From NCBI RefSeq assembly GCF_000744225.1, contig NZ_JQLN01000003.1, forward strand, positions 248,001 to 312,000: a stretch of DNA of 64,000 nt. Direction: 5' to 3'. Below are positions 32,748-41,411 of this stretch, one piece after another. Positions within the stretch are counted from its first letter, which is position 1, and each line of letters opens with the position of its first letter. This stretch comes from Kitasatospora mediocidica KCTC 9733 (GTDB lineage Bacteria > Actinomycetota > Actinomycetes > Streptomycetales > Streptomycetaceae). The notes under the pieces were generated by a model. It was given only the letters and a program-made list of their open reading frames with translations. It searched no databases and had not been told where the DNA came from. The translations under genes and the position numbers were made by a program.

Positions 32748-33869
32748 ATGAGAGTCATTGTCGTAGGAGCCGGCGTCCTGGGGACCATGCACGCCTGGCA
32801 GGCCGTGGAGCGCGGCCACGAGGTCGTCCATCTGGAGCGCGAGGCCGAGGCGCGTGGCGCCTCGGTGCGCAACTTCGGACTGGTGTGGGTCAGCGGGCGC
32901 TCCGGCGGTGAGGAGCTGGCCACCGCGCTGCGCGCCCGTGAGCTGTGGGAGCGGATCGGCGAGCGGGTTCCGGCGCTGGGGTTCCGCGCGGCCGGGTCGC
33001 TGACCGCGATCCGCACCGAGGCCGAACTCGCCGTCGCCGAGCAGGCGCTGCTGCGCGAGGACGCCGAGTCCCGTGGCTTCCGGCTGCTGGACGCCGCCGA
33101 GACGCGCGCCGTCAACCCCGCCCTGCGCGGCAAGCTGCTCGGCGCGCTCTGGTGCGAGCGGGACGGCGCCGTCGAGCCGCGCACCGCGCAGCCCGCGCTG
33201 CGCGAAGCGCTGCTGGCCAGCGGCCGCTACACCTTCCTGCCCGGGCGCGAGGTGCGCGAGGTGGTCGGCGAGAACGCGGTCCGCGACGACCACGGCCAGG
33301 TCCACACCGGTGACGTGGTGCTGCTCTGCACCGGCGCCTGGCTGGGCGGCCTGGTCCGCGAGCTGGTCCCCGAGCTCCCGGTGCGCCGGGTGCGGCTGCA
33401 GATGATGCAGACCGACCCGCTGGACGAGCCGCTCACCACCGCCGTCGCCGACGGCGACAGCTTCCGCTACTACCCCGCCTTCGCCGGCGACGCCCTGGAG
33501 CAGCTGAAGGCCGCCCAGCCGCAGCCGCCGGTGGCCGCCGAGCACAAGATGCAGCTCCTGATGGTCCAGCGCCGCGACGGCGGGCTCACCATCGGCGACA
33601 CGCACGAGTACGAGCACCCGTTCTCCTTCGACGTGGACGAGGCGCCCTACGAGCACCTGACCGGCGTGGCCGAGGAGCTGCTCGGCCGCCCGCTGCCGCG
33701 GATCCGCCGCCGCTGGGCCGGGGTGTACGCGCAGTGCACCGACACCACCCGGGTGGTGCACCGCGAGCAGGTCCGCGACGGCGTCTGGCTGGTCACCGGC
33801 CCGGGCGGCCGCGGCATGACCTGCTCGCCGGCGATCGCCGAAACCACCGCCGAACTCATCAACCTGTAA
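32748..33869 (+). CDS. FAD-dependent oxidoreductase, phosphonate-associated (TIGR03364 type), 373 aa
   Basis: A DAO-family flavoprotein: the FAD-binding GAGVLGTMHAWQAVERGHEV near residue 7, GASVRNFGLVWVSGRS near residue 42, and the C-terminal WLVTGPGGRGMTCSPAIAE. The sequence and its position directly upstream of a phosphonatase-like HAD gene match the clade defined as TIGR03364, known for that linkage. Related oxidases act on N-methylated 2-aminoethylphosphonate or similar amines and release phosphonoacetaldehyde, which the next enzyme could hydrolyse. Substrate assignment is inferred. Start ATG 32748 (no strong ribosome-binding site); a GntR-type operator lies 70 bp upstream. Confidence 0.85.
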   Translation: MRVIVVGAGVLGTMHAWQAVERGHEVVHLEREAEARGASVRNFGLVWVSGRSGGEELATALRARELWERIGERVPALGFRAAGSLTAIRTEAELAVAEQALLREDAESRGFRLLDAAETRAVNPALRGKLLGALWCERDGAVEPRTAQPALREALLASGRYTFLPGREVREVVGENAVRDDHGQVHTGDVVLLCTGAWLGGLVRELVPELPVRRVRLQMMQTDPLDEPLTTAVADGDSFRYYPAFAGDALEQLKAAQPQPPVAAEHKMQLLMVQRRDGGLTIGDTHEYEHPFSFDVDEAPYEHLTGVAEELLGRPLPRIRRRWAGVYAQCTDTTRVVHREQVRDGVWLVTGPGGRGMTCSPAIAETTAELINL

Positions 33870-33880
33870 GGGCAGTCGTC

Positions 33881-34573
33881 ATGAGCACCTCCGCTGTGAA
33901 CACTGATATCCGTCTGGTCGTCCTGGACATGGCCGGCACCACCGTCGCCGACGACGGTCTCGTCGAGCGGGCCTTCCAGGCCGCCTCCGACGCGCTGGGC
34001 GTCGAGGCCGGCAGCCCCGAGCACCAGCGCATGCTGGAGCACGTCCGGGCCACCATGGGCGAGTCCAAGATCTCCGTCTTCCGGCACCTGTTCGGTGCCG
34101 AGGAGCGGGCCCAGCAGGCGAATGTGGCCTTCGAGGCCGCCTACCACGACCTGGTCGACGCCGGGCACTGCGAGGCACTGCCGGGCGCGGCCGAGGCGAT
34201 CGCCGAACTGCGGGCGCAGGGCCGCAAGGTGGTCCTCACCACCGGCTTCTCCCGGTCCACCCAGGACCAGATCCTCAAGGCGCTGGGCTGGCAGGAGATC
34301 GCCGACCTGACGCTCTGCCCGGCCGACGCCGGCCGCGGCCGCCCGTACCCGGACCTCGCGCTCACCGCGCTGCTGCGCACCGAGACCGACTCGGTGCGCC
34401 AGATGGCCGTGGCCGGTGACACCGGTTACGACATGCTGACCGGCGTGCGGGCCGGCGCCGCCGTGGTGGCGGGTGTCCTCACCGGCGCGCACGACGCCGA
34501 GCGGCTGCGCGCCGACGGTGCGACGCACGTGCTGGCGTCGATCGCCGAGCTCCCCGCGGTGCTGGCGCAGTAG
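33881..34573 (+). CDS. Phosphonatase-like HAD hydrolase (TIGR03351 type), 230 aa
   Basis: A HAD enzyme closely related to PhnX (phosphonoacetaldehyde hydrolase). Motif 1 is VLDMAGTTV: the nucleophile Asp is followed by Ala instead of the second Asp, a hallmark of phosphonatases. A Lys lies in MGESKISVFRHLFG, the region that holds the Schiff-base Lys of PhnX, and GRGRPYPDLAL resembles the PhnX GRPxPD segment. Expected reaction: cleavage of the C-P bond of phosphonoacetaldehyde or a near relative to an aldehyde plus phosphate. It follows the FAD oxidoreductase by 11 bases and is cotranscribed with it; a terminator follows. Confidence 0.87.
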   Translation: MSTSAVNTDIRLVVLDMAGTTVADDGLVERAFQAASDALGVEAGSPEHQRMLEHVRATMGESKISVFRHLFGAEERAQQANVAFEAAYHDLVDAGHCEALPGAAEAIAELRAQGRKVVLTTGFSRSTQDQILKALGWQEIADLTLCPADAGRGRPYPDLALTALLRTETDSVRQMAVAGDTGYDMLTGVRAGAAVVAGVLTGAHDAERLRADGATHVLASIAELPAVLAQ

Positions 34574-34584
34574 GGCTGTACGGC

Positions 34585-34622
34585 GCCCGGGAGGGCGGTG
34601 GTCTGGCACCGCCGTCCCGGGC
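34585..34622. terminator. Terminator hairpin after the phosphonatase-like gene
   Basis: GCCCGGGAGGGCGGTG (34585-34600) pairs with CACCGCCGTCCCGGGC (34607-34622) with a single mismatch, six-base loop. Confidence 0.85.
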
Positions 34623-34769
34623 CTCTCCGGTCGCAAGAGCTACCGCAATTCGTAAATCTGTTCCGATAATTGGGGTGCCGGTTCGCCCGGACGTGCCATG
34701 GATCCGCGGCCCCGCGCGGCTCGGGAGCCGGGAGAATGTAGGCCCGCCCCGAATCTCTGGAGTCAGGCC

Positions 34770-35765
34770 ATGGCAGCTGATGCATGCAGTGCTACGGAAT
34801 CGGAGGGCGCTCGGATCCCGTTGCCGTCTCCCGGGCGGCCGCCGTCCCCGGAGGCTGGTGAACAGGGCATCGAGGAGCGGGAGTTCAGCTTCGACGGGTT
34901 CCGCTACCGGTGCCGCCTGGTGCACCAGGGCGACCCGCGCACCGAGCCGGTGCTGATCCTCGGCGGCTCCTCGCAGGACCTCTACTCCTGGCTGCGCTAC
35001 GAGAAGCGGCTCCGCCCGCTGGCGACGGTGATCACCGTCGATCTCCCCGGTTACGGCAGTGCCGACTTCCTGCCCGCGAGCTACGGAATCGATTTCCTGG
35101 CCGCCACCGTTCGGCATCTGCTGACGGAACTCGCCATCCCGCGCGTCAATCTGGTGGCCGTCTGCTACGGCGGGGCGATCGGACTGCGCTTCCTGCAGCA
35201 CTACCCGGACCTGGTCGAGCGCCTCGCGCTGGTCGGCATGACCGCGCGCATTCCGGACGACTACACCGAGGCGATGGAGCGCTGGGCGGGCATGATCGAG
35301 CGGGGGGAGACGGCTCCGATCGCCCGCGAGCTGACCGACCGCTTCATGTCCCCGCCGGGCACCGGCCCGGTCCGTCGGCACGCGGCCGTCGCCAGGCTCG
35401 TCTACCAGCAGATCGCCGGCCAGAACGCCGAGCAGATGCGGATGTCGGCCGAGCACAACACCCGCCTGATGCGCCACGAGTGGTACCGCCCTGAGCCGAT
35501 CCCCGCGCTGCCGAGCGTGGTGGTCACCGGGGAGTACGACACCCTCTGCACCCCCGGGATGGGACGCGAGATCGCCTCCCTGCTCCACGAGGCGCGCTTC
35601 CTGACCATCACCGAGTCCGACCACCTGGCCCCGGTCGAGCGGCCCGACGACCTCGCGGACCTGCTCGCCCGCTTCTGCACCGGGCAGTCGATCGACGAAC
35701 TCCCGTACACCAACCCGGTCGAGCACTTCGGCACGCGGCCGGTCCCCGCGCTCCCGTACTCCTGA
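34770..35765 (+). CDS. Alpha/beta hydrolase with a Cys nucleophile, 331 aa
   Basis: ATG at 34770 has GGAG about 10 bases upstream. After a disordered N-terminus (about 30 residues) the fold is standard: LILGGSSQDLYSW (oxyanion region), VDLPGYGSADF, and the nucleophile elbow VAVCYGGAIG with Cys132 in place of the usual Ser. Asp257 in VTGEYDTLC and His285 in ESDHLAPVE complete a Cys-Asp-His triad. A Cys nucleophile is known in dienelactone hydrolases and some acyltransferase-like members. It is followed after 22 bases by an asparagine synthetase homologue, so the two probably work on one pathway, perhaps moving or releasing an acyl group during amide formation. Product unknown. Confidence 0.82.
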   Translation: MAADACSATESEGARIPLPSPGRPPSPEAGEQGIEEREFSFDGFRYRCRLVHQGDPRTEPVLILGGSSQDLYSWLRYEKRLRPLATVITVDLPGYGSADFLPASYGIDFLAATVRHLLTELAIPRVNLVAVCYGGAIGLRFLQHYPDLVERLALVGMTARIPDDYTEAMERWAGMIERGETAPIARELTDRFMSPPGTGPVRRHAAVARLVYQQIAGQNAEQMRMSAEHNTRLMRHEWYRPEPIPALPSVVVTGEYDTLCTPGMGREIASLLHEARFLTITESDHLAPVERPDDLADLLARFCTGQSIDELPYTNPVEHFGTRPVPALPYS

Positions 35766-35787
35766 ACCACGTTGACGAGGAGCCCCT

Positions 35788-37638
35788 ATGTGCGGGATCG
35801 CCGGATGGATCTCCTTCGACCGGGACCTGAGCGCCCGGACCGAGGAGATCGCCGCCATGACCGCCTCGCTGGCCCCCCGCGGGCCGGACGCCGACGGCCT
35901 GTGGAACGGGCCGCACGCCGCGCTGGGCCACCGCCGGCTCGCCGTGATCGATCCGGACGGCGGCGCCCAGCCGATGACCGCCGACCGGGACGGCCGGACG
36001 CAGCTCGTGCTCAGCTACAGCGGCGAGGTCTACAACCACCAGGAGCTGCGGGAGGAACTGCGCGCCCTGGGCCACCACTTCCGCACGCGCAGTGACACCG
36101 AGGTGGTGTTGCGGGCCTTCCTGGAGTGGGGCCGATCCTGCGTGCGGCGGCTGAACGGCATGTACGCCTTCGCGCTGTGGGACCCGCGTGCGGCGGAACT
36201 GCTGTTGGTCCGGGACCGGATGGGGATCAAGCCGCTCTACTACCACCCCACCGCCGACGGCGTCCTGTTCGGCTCCGAGCCCAAGGCCGTGCTGGCCCAC
36301 CCCGACGTCGAGGCCGTCGTCGACCTGGACGGGCTGCGCGAACTCCTCGGCTTCACCGTGACCCCCGGCCACGCCGTCTACCGCGGGATGCGCGAAGTCC
36401 GGCCCGGGCACACCGTCCTGGTCACCCGCGACGGGCTGCGCGAGCAGCCGTACTGGGAGCTGGAGGCGCGCGAGCACACCGACGACCTGGACACCACGGT
36501 GGCCACCGTGCGCTCCCTGCTGGAGGACATCGTGGCCCGGCAGCTGGTGGCCGACGTCCCGTTGAGCACCCTGCTCTCCGGCGGCCTCGACTCCAGCGTC
36601 ATCACCGCCCTGGCCGCCCGCCGGCTGCGCCGCCAGGGCGGCGGCCAACTGCGCTCGTTCGCCGTCGACTTCGCCCAGCACACCGAGAACTTCAGGCCCG
36701 ACCCGCAGCGCGCCAGCCCGGACGGCCCGTACGCCCGCGCACTGGCCGCCCACGCCAGGACCCTGCACCGCGAGGCCGTGCTGGACACCGCCGCGCTCAC
36801 CGACCCCCGGCACTGGGACGCCGTGATCCGGGCCCGCGACCTGCCGCTCGGGCTCGGGGACAGCGACACCTCGCTCTACCTGCTGTTCCAGGAGGTCCGG
36901 CGGCACTCGACGGTGGCCCTCTCCGGCGAGGCCGCCGACGAACTCTTCGGCGGCTACTGGTGGTTCCACAACCCCCAGGTCACCGCCGCCGCCGACTTCC
37001 CCTGGCTGTCCGCGCTGCGGCTCGCCTCGCCGGCGGGCACCGCAGCGCGCGAGGCGTTCCTCGCGCCCGGCCTGCTGCGGGACCTCGACCTCGACGGCTA
37101 CCGCGCCGCGCGCTACCGCGAGGCGCTACGGGCCGTACCGCGCCTGGACGGTGAGGCGGCCCCCGAGCGCCGGATGCGCGAACTCTGCCACCTGCACCTG
37201 ACCCGGTCGGTGCCGTTCCTGCTCGACCGCAAGGACCGGCTCAGCATGGCCAGTGGGCTGGAGGTCCGGGTGCCGTTCTGCGACCACCGCCTCGTCGAGT
37301 ACGCGTTCAACACCCCCTGGTCGATGAAGACCTTCGACGGGCGGGAGAAGAGCCTGCTGCGCGCCGCCGCCGCCGACCTGCTGCCCGCGCTGGTGGCCGA
37401 CCGGGTGAAGAGCCCGTACCCGGTCACCCAGGACCCGGGCTACGCACGGACGTTGCGCCAGGGCCTCGGCGGGATCCTGGACCGCGCCGACACCCCGCTG
37501 CACGCGCTCATCGACACCGAAGCCGTCCGGCTGGCCGCCAAGGCCGAGGGCACGGCGGAGAGTTCGCGCCAGGCCGCGGAGCTGCTGCTGGCGCTGGACT
37601 CCTGGCTGCGGCAGTACCCGGTGCGGCTGGAGCTGTGA
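35788..37638 (+). CDS. asnB: Asparagine synthetase (glutamine-hydrolysing) family protein, 616 aa
   Basis: Class II glutamine amidotransferase domain first (MCGIAGWISFD, catalytic Cys2; PRGPDADGLW; LSYSGEVYNHQELR; SDTEVVLRAF), then the ATP-pyrophosphatase synthetase domain with the PP-loop LLSGGLDSSVITAL near residue 268 and the LSGEAADELFGGYWWF region. All key residues for glutamine-dependent amide formation are present, so it may make asparagine, or amidate another carboxylate as such homologues do in antibiotic pathways. It lies 22 bases after the alpha/beta hydrolase gene, with GACGAGGAG before ATG 35788. An inserted segment near residues 300-315 (FAQHTENFRPDPQ) is longer than in classical AsnB. 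A terminator follows. Confidence 0.88.
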   Translation: MCGIAGWISFDRDLSARTEEIAAMTASLAPRGPDADGLWNGPHAALGHRRLAVIDPDGGAQPMTADRDGRTQLVLSYSGEVYNHQELREELRALGHHFRTRSDTEVVLRAFLEWGRSCVRRLNGMYAFALWDPRAAELLLVRDRMGIKPLYYHPTADGVLFGSEPKAVLAHPDVEAVVDLDGLRELLGFTVTPGHAVYRGMREVRPGHTVLVTRDGLREQPYWELEAREHTDDLDTTVATVRSLLEDIVARQLVADVPLSTLLSGGLDSSVITALAARRLRRQGGGQLRSFAVDFAQHTENFRPDPQRASPDGPYARALAAHARTLHREAVLDTAALTDPRHWDAVIRARDLPLGLGDSDTSLYLLFQEVRRHSTVALSGEAADELFGGYWWFHNPQVTAAADFPWLSALRLASPAGTAAREAFLAPGLLRDLDLDGYRAARYREALRAVPRLDGEAAPERRMRELCHLHLTRSVPFLLDRKDRLSMASGLEVRVPFCDHRLVEYAFNTPWSMKTFDGREKSLLRAAAADLLPALVADRVKSPYPVTQDPGYARTLRQGLGGILDRADTPLHALIDTEAVRLAAKAEGTAESSRQAAELLLALDSWLRQYPVRLEL

Positions 37639-37642
37639 CAAG

Positions 37643-37670
37643 GGCCCCTCCCCGCAGACGGGGAGGGGCC
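37643..37670. terminator. Terminator hairpin between asnB and the phospholipase gene
   Basis: A perfect 12-bp stem (GGCCCCTCCCCG with its complement) with a CAGA loop lies between two convergent genes. Confidence 0.9.
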
Positions 37671-37689
37671 GCCCTTCAGGTGCGCCGGG

Positions 37690-39663
37690 TCAGGAGCTGT
37701 GCGCGGTGCCCGCGTAGCGCTGGGCGAAGCGGGTGCCGGTGCCGGCGGTGACGGTGACGTCGTAGTGGCCGGTGGCGTCCAGCGGCCAGTCGATCTTCGC
37801 GGTGCGGCCGGAGTCGACCCAGACGGTCTGGGTGGTGCCGGCGAAGTCGTTCGGGCTCGCGGTGAAACCGACCGGGCCCTCACCGTCGTTGGCGACGACC
37901 AGGCGGATCACCTTGGGGTCGCGCAGGTCGGCGCTGACGATCGGGACGGGGACGTCCTCCTGCTCCAGGCGGGTCACCGTACCGGCGAAGGCGGCGACGA
38001 AGCCGTCGGGGCCGTGCACGGTGAAGTCGTAGCGGCCGTCGGTGGTCGAGGCGTCCCAGACGTACGTCTTGCTGGCCCCGGCCGGCACGGTGAAGGGGAT
38101 GCCCGCGAACGGCTGCGCGATATTCGGGTACACCGTGAAGTGGTAGCCCACGGAACCGAAGTTGGTCAGTGTGCAGGTGACCTTGCCGCTCTCACGGTCC
38201 ACGTCGATGTCCGCCCACGGGCGGTAGGGCAGCGGGCGGTGCGGGCGGGTGCCGCTCTCCTGGACCGGCAGCGACTGCGTGCCCAGGGCCGGCAGCGCGA
38301 CGGGCGGCAGTGAGGCGCTCGCGTCGGCCTTGGCCATCAGGGCGTTGGTGTCGGGCAGGGACGGTATCGAGTAGTCGGGCTTCTTGAAGTCGAAGCAGCT
38401 GGTCAGGTCGCCGCAGACGATCCGGCGCCAGTCGGAGATGTTCGGCTCCCGCACGCCGGTCACCACCTCCAGGAAGCGCAGCACCGAGGTGTGGTCGAAC
38501 ACCTGCGAGTTGACGTAACCGCCGCGCGACCAGGGGGAGGCGACCCAGAGCGGTACCCGGTTGCCCAGGCCGATCGCCCGGCCCTGGGTGAACTCCTCGG
38601 CGGTGCCGGGTTCGGGGGTGGGCGGGACCATGTGGTCGAAGTAGCCGTCGTTCTCGTCGTACATCACCAGGAAGACGGTGTGCTTCCAGACGTCCGGGTT
38701 CGACATCAGCGACTGCAGCGCCGAGTTGACCCACCAGGCGCCGTAGTCCGGGCTGGCGTTGGGGTGTTCGCAGAACAGGTACGGCGCGACCATCCAGGAG
38801 ACGGTCGGCAGGGTGCCCGCCTTGCAGTCCGCGTCGAAGGCGGAGAGGTCGAACTTCGTCATCGCGTTGATGTAACGCGGGTCCGTGGTGGGGAAGTTGT
38901 GGAACTGCTTGAAGTACGACAGCGCGTTGTCGTCGTAGTCGCCGGTGCGGTCGTCCTCGCTGGGGTTGTGGTACACCCGCCAGCTGACCTTCGCCGCCTC
39001 CAGGCGCTCGGCGTACGTCGTCCAGTCGGCGACCGGGTTCTGCGTCACCGGGGTGTTGTCGATCCACGGACCGGTGGTGCCGTCCTTGCCCGGGCCCGAG
39101 GTGCCGGTCCACAGGTAGAGGCGGTTGGGGTCGGTCGGGCCGGCCAGCGAGCAGAAGTACGCGTCGCAGAGCGTGAACGCGTCGGCCAGCGCGTACTGGT
39201 AGGGGATGTCGGCGCGGGTGAAGTAGCCCATGGTGCGCTCGCCCTTGGCGGCCACCCACTTGTTCATCGCGCCGTTGTTGATCGCCTGGTGGCCGGTCGC
39301 CCAGTCGTGCGCCAGGCCGCCCGCGTTCTGCGCGTTGTACTTGGTGGTGTCCATCCGGTAGGGCAGCATCGCGCCGCCGTCGCTGCGGCCGGCGTCGGGC
39401 TGGCGGAACACCGAGTCGCCGTTCGGGAAGCGCAGCGCCTGCTTGTCCCCGAAGCCGCGCACGCCGTTCAGCGAGCCGAAGTAGTGATCGAAGCTGCGGT
39501 TCTCCTGCATCAGGATGACCACGTGCTTGACGTCGGTGACGTCGCCGGCGGACTTGGCGGAGTCGGGGGAGTTCGCCTCAGCGGTGGCGGGCAGGCCGAC
39601 GACGGCGGCGGCTCCGGCCGCTGCCGCGGCGCCCACGAAGGTACGGCGGTTGAGCTCGGACAT
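37690..39663 (-). CDS. Phosphocholine-specific phospholipase C, Tat-exported, 657 aa
   Basis: The N-terminus NRRTFVGAAAAAGAAAVVGLPATA is a twin-arginine signal peptide. The catalytic domain matches the bacterial PLC/acid phosphatase AcpA family: VVILMQENRSFDHYFGSLNG near residue 48 (metal-binding Glu-Asn, nucleophile region), CDAYFCSLAGPTDPNRLYLW, and MYDENDGYFDHMVPP. Two C-terminal beta-sandwich repeats (about residues 480-650) are usual for the phosphocholine-preferring enzymes. It hydrolyses phosphatidylcholine or sphingomyelin outside the cell, a source of phosphorus and choline. It is the second gene of an operon, 11 bases after the EEP-fold gene. Confidence 0.93.
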   Translation of the reverse strand: MSELNRRTFVGAAAAAGAAAVVGLPATAEANSPDSAKSAGDVTDVKHVVILMQENRSFDHYFGSLNGVRGFGDKQALRFPNGDSVFRQPDAGRSDGGAMLPYRMDTTKYNAQNAGGLAHDWATGHQAINNGAMNKWVAAKGERTMGYFTRADIPYQYALADAFTLCDAYFCSLAGPTDPNRLYLWTGTSGPGKDGTTGPWIDNTPVTQNPVADWTTYAERLEAAKVSWRVYHNPSEDDRTGDYDDNALSYFKQFHNFPTTDPRYINAMTKFDLSAFDADCKAGTLPTVSWMVAPYLFCEHPNASPDYGAWWVNSALQSLMSNPDVWKHTVFLVMYDENDGYFDHMVPPTPEPGTAEEFTQGRAIGLGNRVPLWVASPWSRGGYVNSQVFDHTSVLRFLEVVTGVREPNISDWRRIVCGDLTSCFDFKKPDYSIPSLPDTNALMAKADASASLPPVALPALGTQSLPVQESGTRPHRPLPYRPWADIDVDRESGKVTCTLTNFGSVGYHFTVYPNIAQPFAGIPFTVPAGASKTYVWDASTTDGRYDFTVHGPDGFVAAFAGTVTRLEQEDVPVPIVSADLRDPKVIRLVVANDGEGPVGFTASPNDFAGTTQTVWVDSGRTAKIDWPLDATGHYDVTVTAGTGTRFAQRYAGTAHSS

Positions 39664-39674
39664 GGCGGGGCCTC

Positions 39675-41186
39675 TCAGAGGGTGAAGGTGGCGACGGCGG
39701 CGGCGGTGTCCGAAGGCCAGCCGTTGGCGGCGGCGTTCGGGTCGGCGGCGGGCCAGCCGGTGGCCAGCGTGTGGGCCTCGACGAGTGCGAGCCTGCCCGA
39801 GTACTGCACGTAGTCGATCCGGTCCTGCGGCTCGGCCTTGCCGGCGCGCACCTTGCGGATCGGCGACCAGGTGTTGCCGGGGATCTTCGCCGGGTCCGGG
39901 TGGTCCTCACGGAAGGCGTCGGTCAGCCCGGCGGCCTGAACGGCCTCGGTGACGGGCCAGTTGAGCTGGGTGCCGCGAGCGGCGACCGTCCAGTCCAGGT
40001 GCGAGGGCGAGGAGAGCTCGGCGGCCAGGATCACCGGGACCTTGCCGGCCAGGTCGGCCTTCATGGCCGTCAGCAGTGCCTGGGTCTGCTGGTAGCGCAC
40101 CGAGGCGGTCTCGGTGGCGGTCACCTGGGCGGCGCTCTGGCCGTCCTGGAAGGCGTACGGGCCGTAGGAGTTCTCGTCCAGGTGCGCGGCCCAGACGCGG
40201 ACGCTGCGGCCGCCCGGCAGCTGCACGGTGGCGCCCGCGGCGGGCAGTGCGGCGGTCACCGGGGTGACGTCGGTGAGCGGGTAGCGGCTCAGGATGCCGA
40301 CGCTGCCCGGGCTCTGGTAGGCGTACCAGCCGAGCGCGTCGGCGAGGTGCTGGGCGTTGGTGCCCGCGGTCTCCTGGAGCGCGAGCACGTCCAGGCCCTC
40401 GGTGAGGATCACCCGGAGCTGCTTCTCCAGGCCGTCGGTGCTGTGCGTACCGGCGTCCCAGAGGTTCCAACTGGCCACCTTGACAGTGTGCTTGTCCTTG
40501 GACTTCGGGTCGACGACCGGGACCTGCACGGTGATGGTGTCCGTCGCGCCCGTGCTGTCCTTGACGCCCACGGTGACCTGGGCCGGGCGCGAGAGCGGCG
40601 AGGCGGGCGCGGTACCGGTGACGGTGCCGTCGGCGGCCACGTTCAGCCAGGAGCTCGCGCCGACCCGGCGGAAGGTCGCGCTGCCCGCCGGGTTGCCCGC
40701 CGGACGGGACCACAGGCCGCCGAGCTTGACGCTGACCGCGCCGCCGGGGGCGATCTCGGTGCTGGTCAGTGCGTCCACCGCGCTGTGCGGCGGGACGACC
40801 GCGGGCTTCGGCTGGAAGCTGAACGGCGCGCTCTGGGCCAGGATTCCGTAGCCGTCCTTGGCGAGCAGGTAGGCGGTGTACGGGCCGCCGGTCAGCGCGG
40901 AGGTGTCGAGCGTCAAGTCACCTGAGGCGCCCGGGGTGTACTGCCAGAGGAGGGACGAGCCGGTGCCCGGCTGCCGGGTGCCGTCGTAGATGCCGACCCA
41001 GTTCTTGGCGTCGGTGGCGTCGGTGGTCCAGTGGAAGGAGAGCTTTTCGCCTTCGGTCAGACTGCCGGAGGTGGTGAGGGTGAGGGAGCTGCCGGAGGCC
41101 ACGGGGTTCCTGTCCGCCAGGGGCTGGGTGAGGGGAGTTGGCTGAACAACTATGTCCTCATTCATCCGGCCGCTGACGGACTTCAC
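39675..41186 (-). CDS. EEP-fold (endonuclease/exonuclease/phosphatase) protein with degenerate active site, 503 aa
   Basis: Start GTG 41186 or ATG 41165 (MNEDIVVQ); no ribosome-binding site decides. An N-terminal beta-sandwich (WVGIYDGTRQPG, LLWQYTPGASG) and an Ig-like segment (about 130-228) precede the EEP domain (about 234-503). Asn241 (ASWNLWD), Glu272 (LQETAG) and DRIDYV (Asp458) are kept. The catalytic GDFN, however, is AELS at 389-392 in ILAAELSSPSHLDW, and the final SDH is SDT at 492-494, so the Asp, Asn and His usually essential for catalysis are replaced. There is no signal peptide, although the cotranscribed phospholipase is Tat-exported. It may be an inactive, binding-only or intracellular partner. 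Confidence 0.85.
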   Translation of the reverse strand: MKSVSGRMNEDIVVQPTPLTQPLADRNPVASGSSLTLTTSGSLTEGEKLSFHWTTDATDAKNWVGIYDGTRQPGTGSSLLWQYTPGASGDLTLDTSALTGGPYTAYLLAKDGYGILAQSAPFSFQPKPAVVPPHSAVDALTSTEIAPGGAVSVKLGGLWSRPAGNPAGSATFRRVGASSWLNVAADGTVTGTAPASPLSRPAQVTVGVKDSTGATDTITVQVPVVDPKSKDKHTVKVASWNLWDAGTHSTDGLEKQLRVILTEGLDVLALQETAGTNAQHLADALGWYAYQSPGSVGILSRYPLTDVTPVTAALPAAGATVQLPGGRSVRVWAAHLDENSYGPYAFQDGQSAAQVTATETASVRYQQTQALLTAMKADLAGKVPVILAAELSSPSHLDWTVAARGTQLNWPVTEAVQAAGLTDAFREDHPDPAKIPGNTWSPIRKVRAGKAEPQDRIDYVQYSGRLALVEAHTLATGWPAADPNAAANGWPSDTAAAVATFTL

Positions 41187-41212
41187 ATGAACGCCGCATG
41201 ACGCGTGGTCGG

Positions 41213-41407
41213 TTATCGGCCGAACTCGCTGACGGGCAGGCAGTTACTGTGCGGTAGCGGCCGGCACCGCCGACAGGCGCACGGAGGCCAGGTCAGCGTG
41301 GTGCGGATCTCCTGCGGCGTCGCGTACGGAACCGGTCCGGCGGGCCGCAGCTCCACCCGCTGCCCGGCGGTGCTGATCCGGTAGACCCGCAGCGTCATCC
41401 GGCTCAC
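41213..41407 (-). CDS. Small Cys-containing hypothetical protein, 64 aa
   Basis: A GTG start at 41407 lies four bases after the stop of the preceding small ORF. The sequence has a beta-rich N-terminal half (MTLRVYRISTAGQRVELRP) and a Cys cluster PPCACRRCRPLPHSNC that could bind zinc. Family not recognised. It is the last of three small leftward genes divergent from the XRE-DUF397 regulator, and position plus tight spacing are the main support. Confidence 0.5.
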   Translation of the reverse strand: MSRMTLRVYRISTAGQRVELRPAGPVPYATPQEIRTTLTWPPCACRRCRPLPHSNCLPVSEFGR

Positions 41408-41411
41408 CGGC

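Noticed and set aside
35788..37638. AsnB homologue as a lasso-peptide cyclase
   Set aside because: The class II glutaminase domain is intact and there is no precursor peptide, B-protein or transporter next to it.
41150..41200. PHO box (PhoP site) before the EEP/phospholipase operon
   Set aside because: GTTCATGTGAA resembles one 11-base unit, but the second unit is poor and the site would overlap the possible start codon, so I do not claim it.
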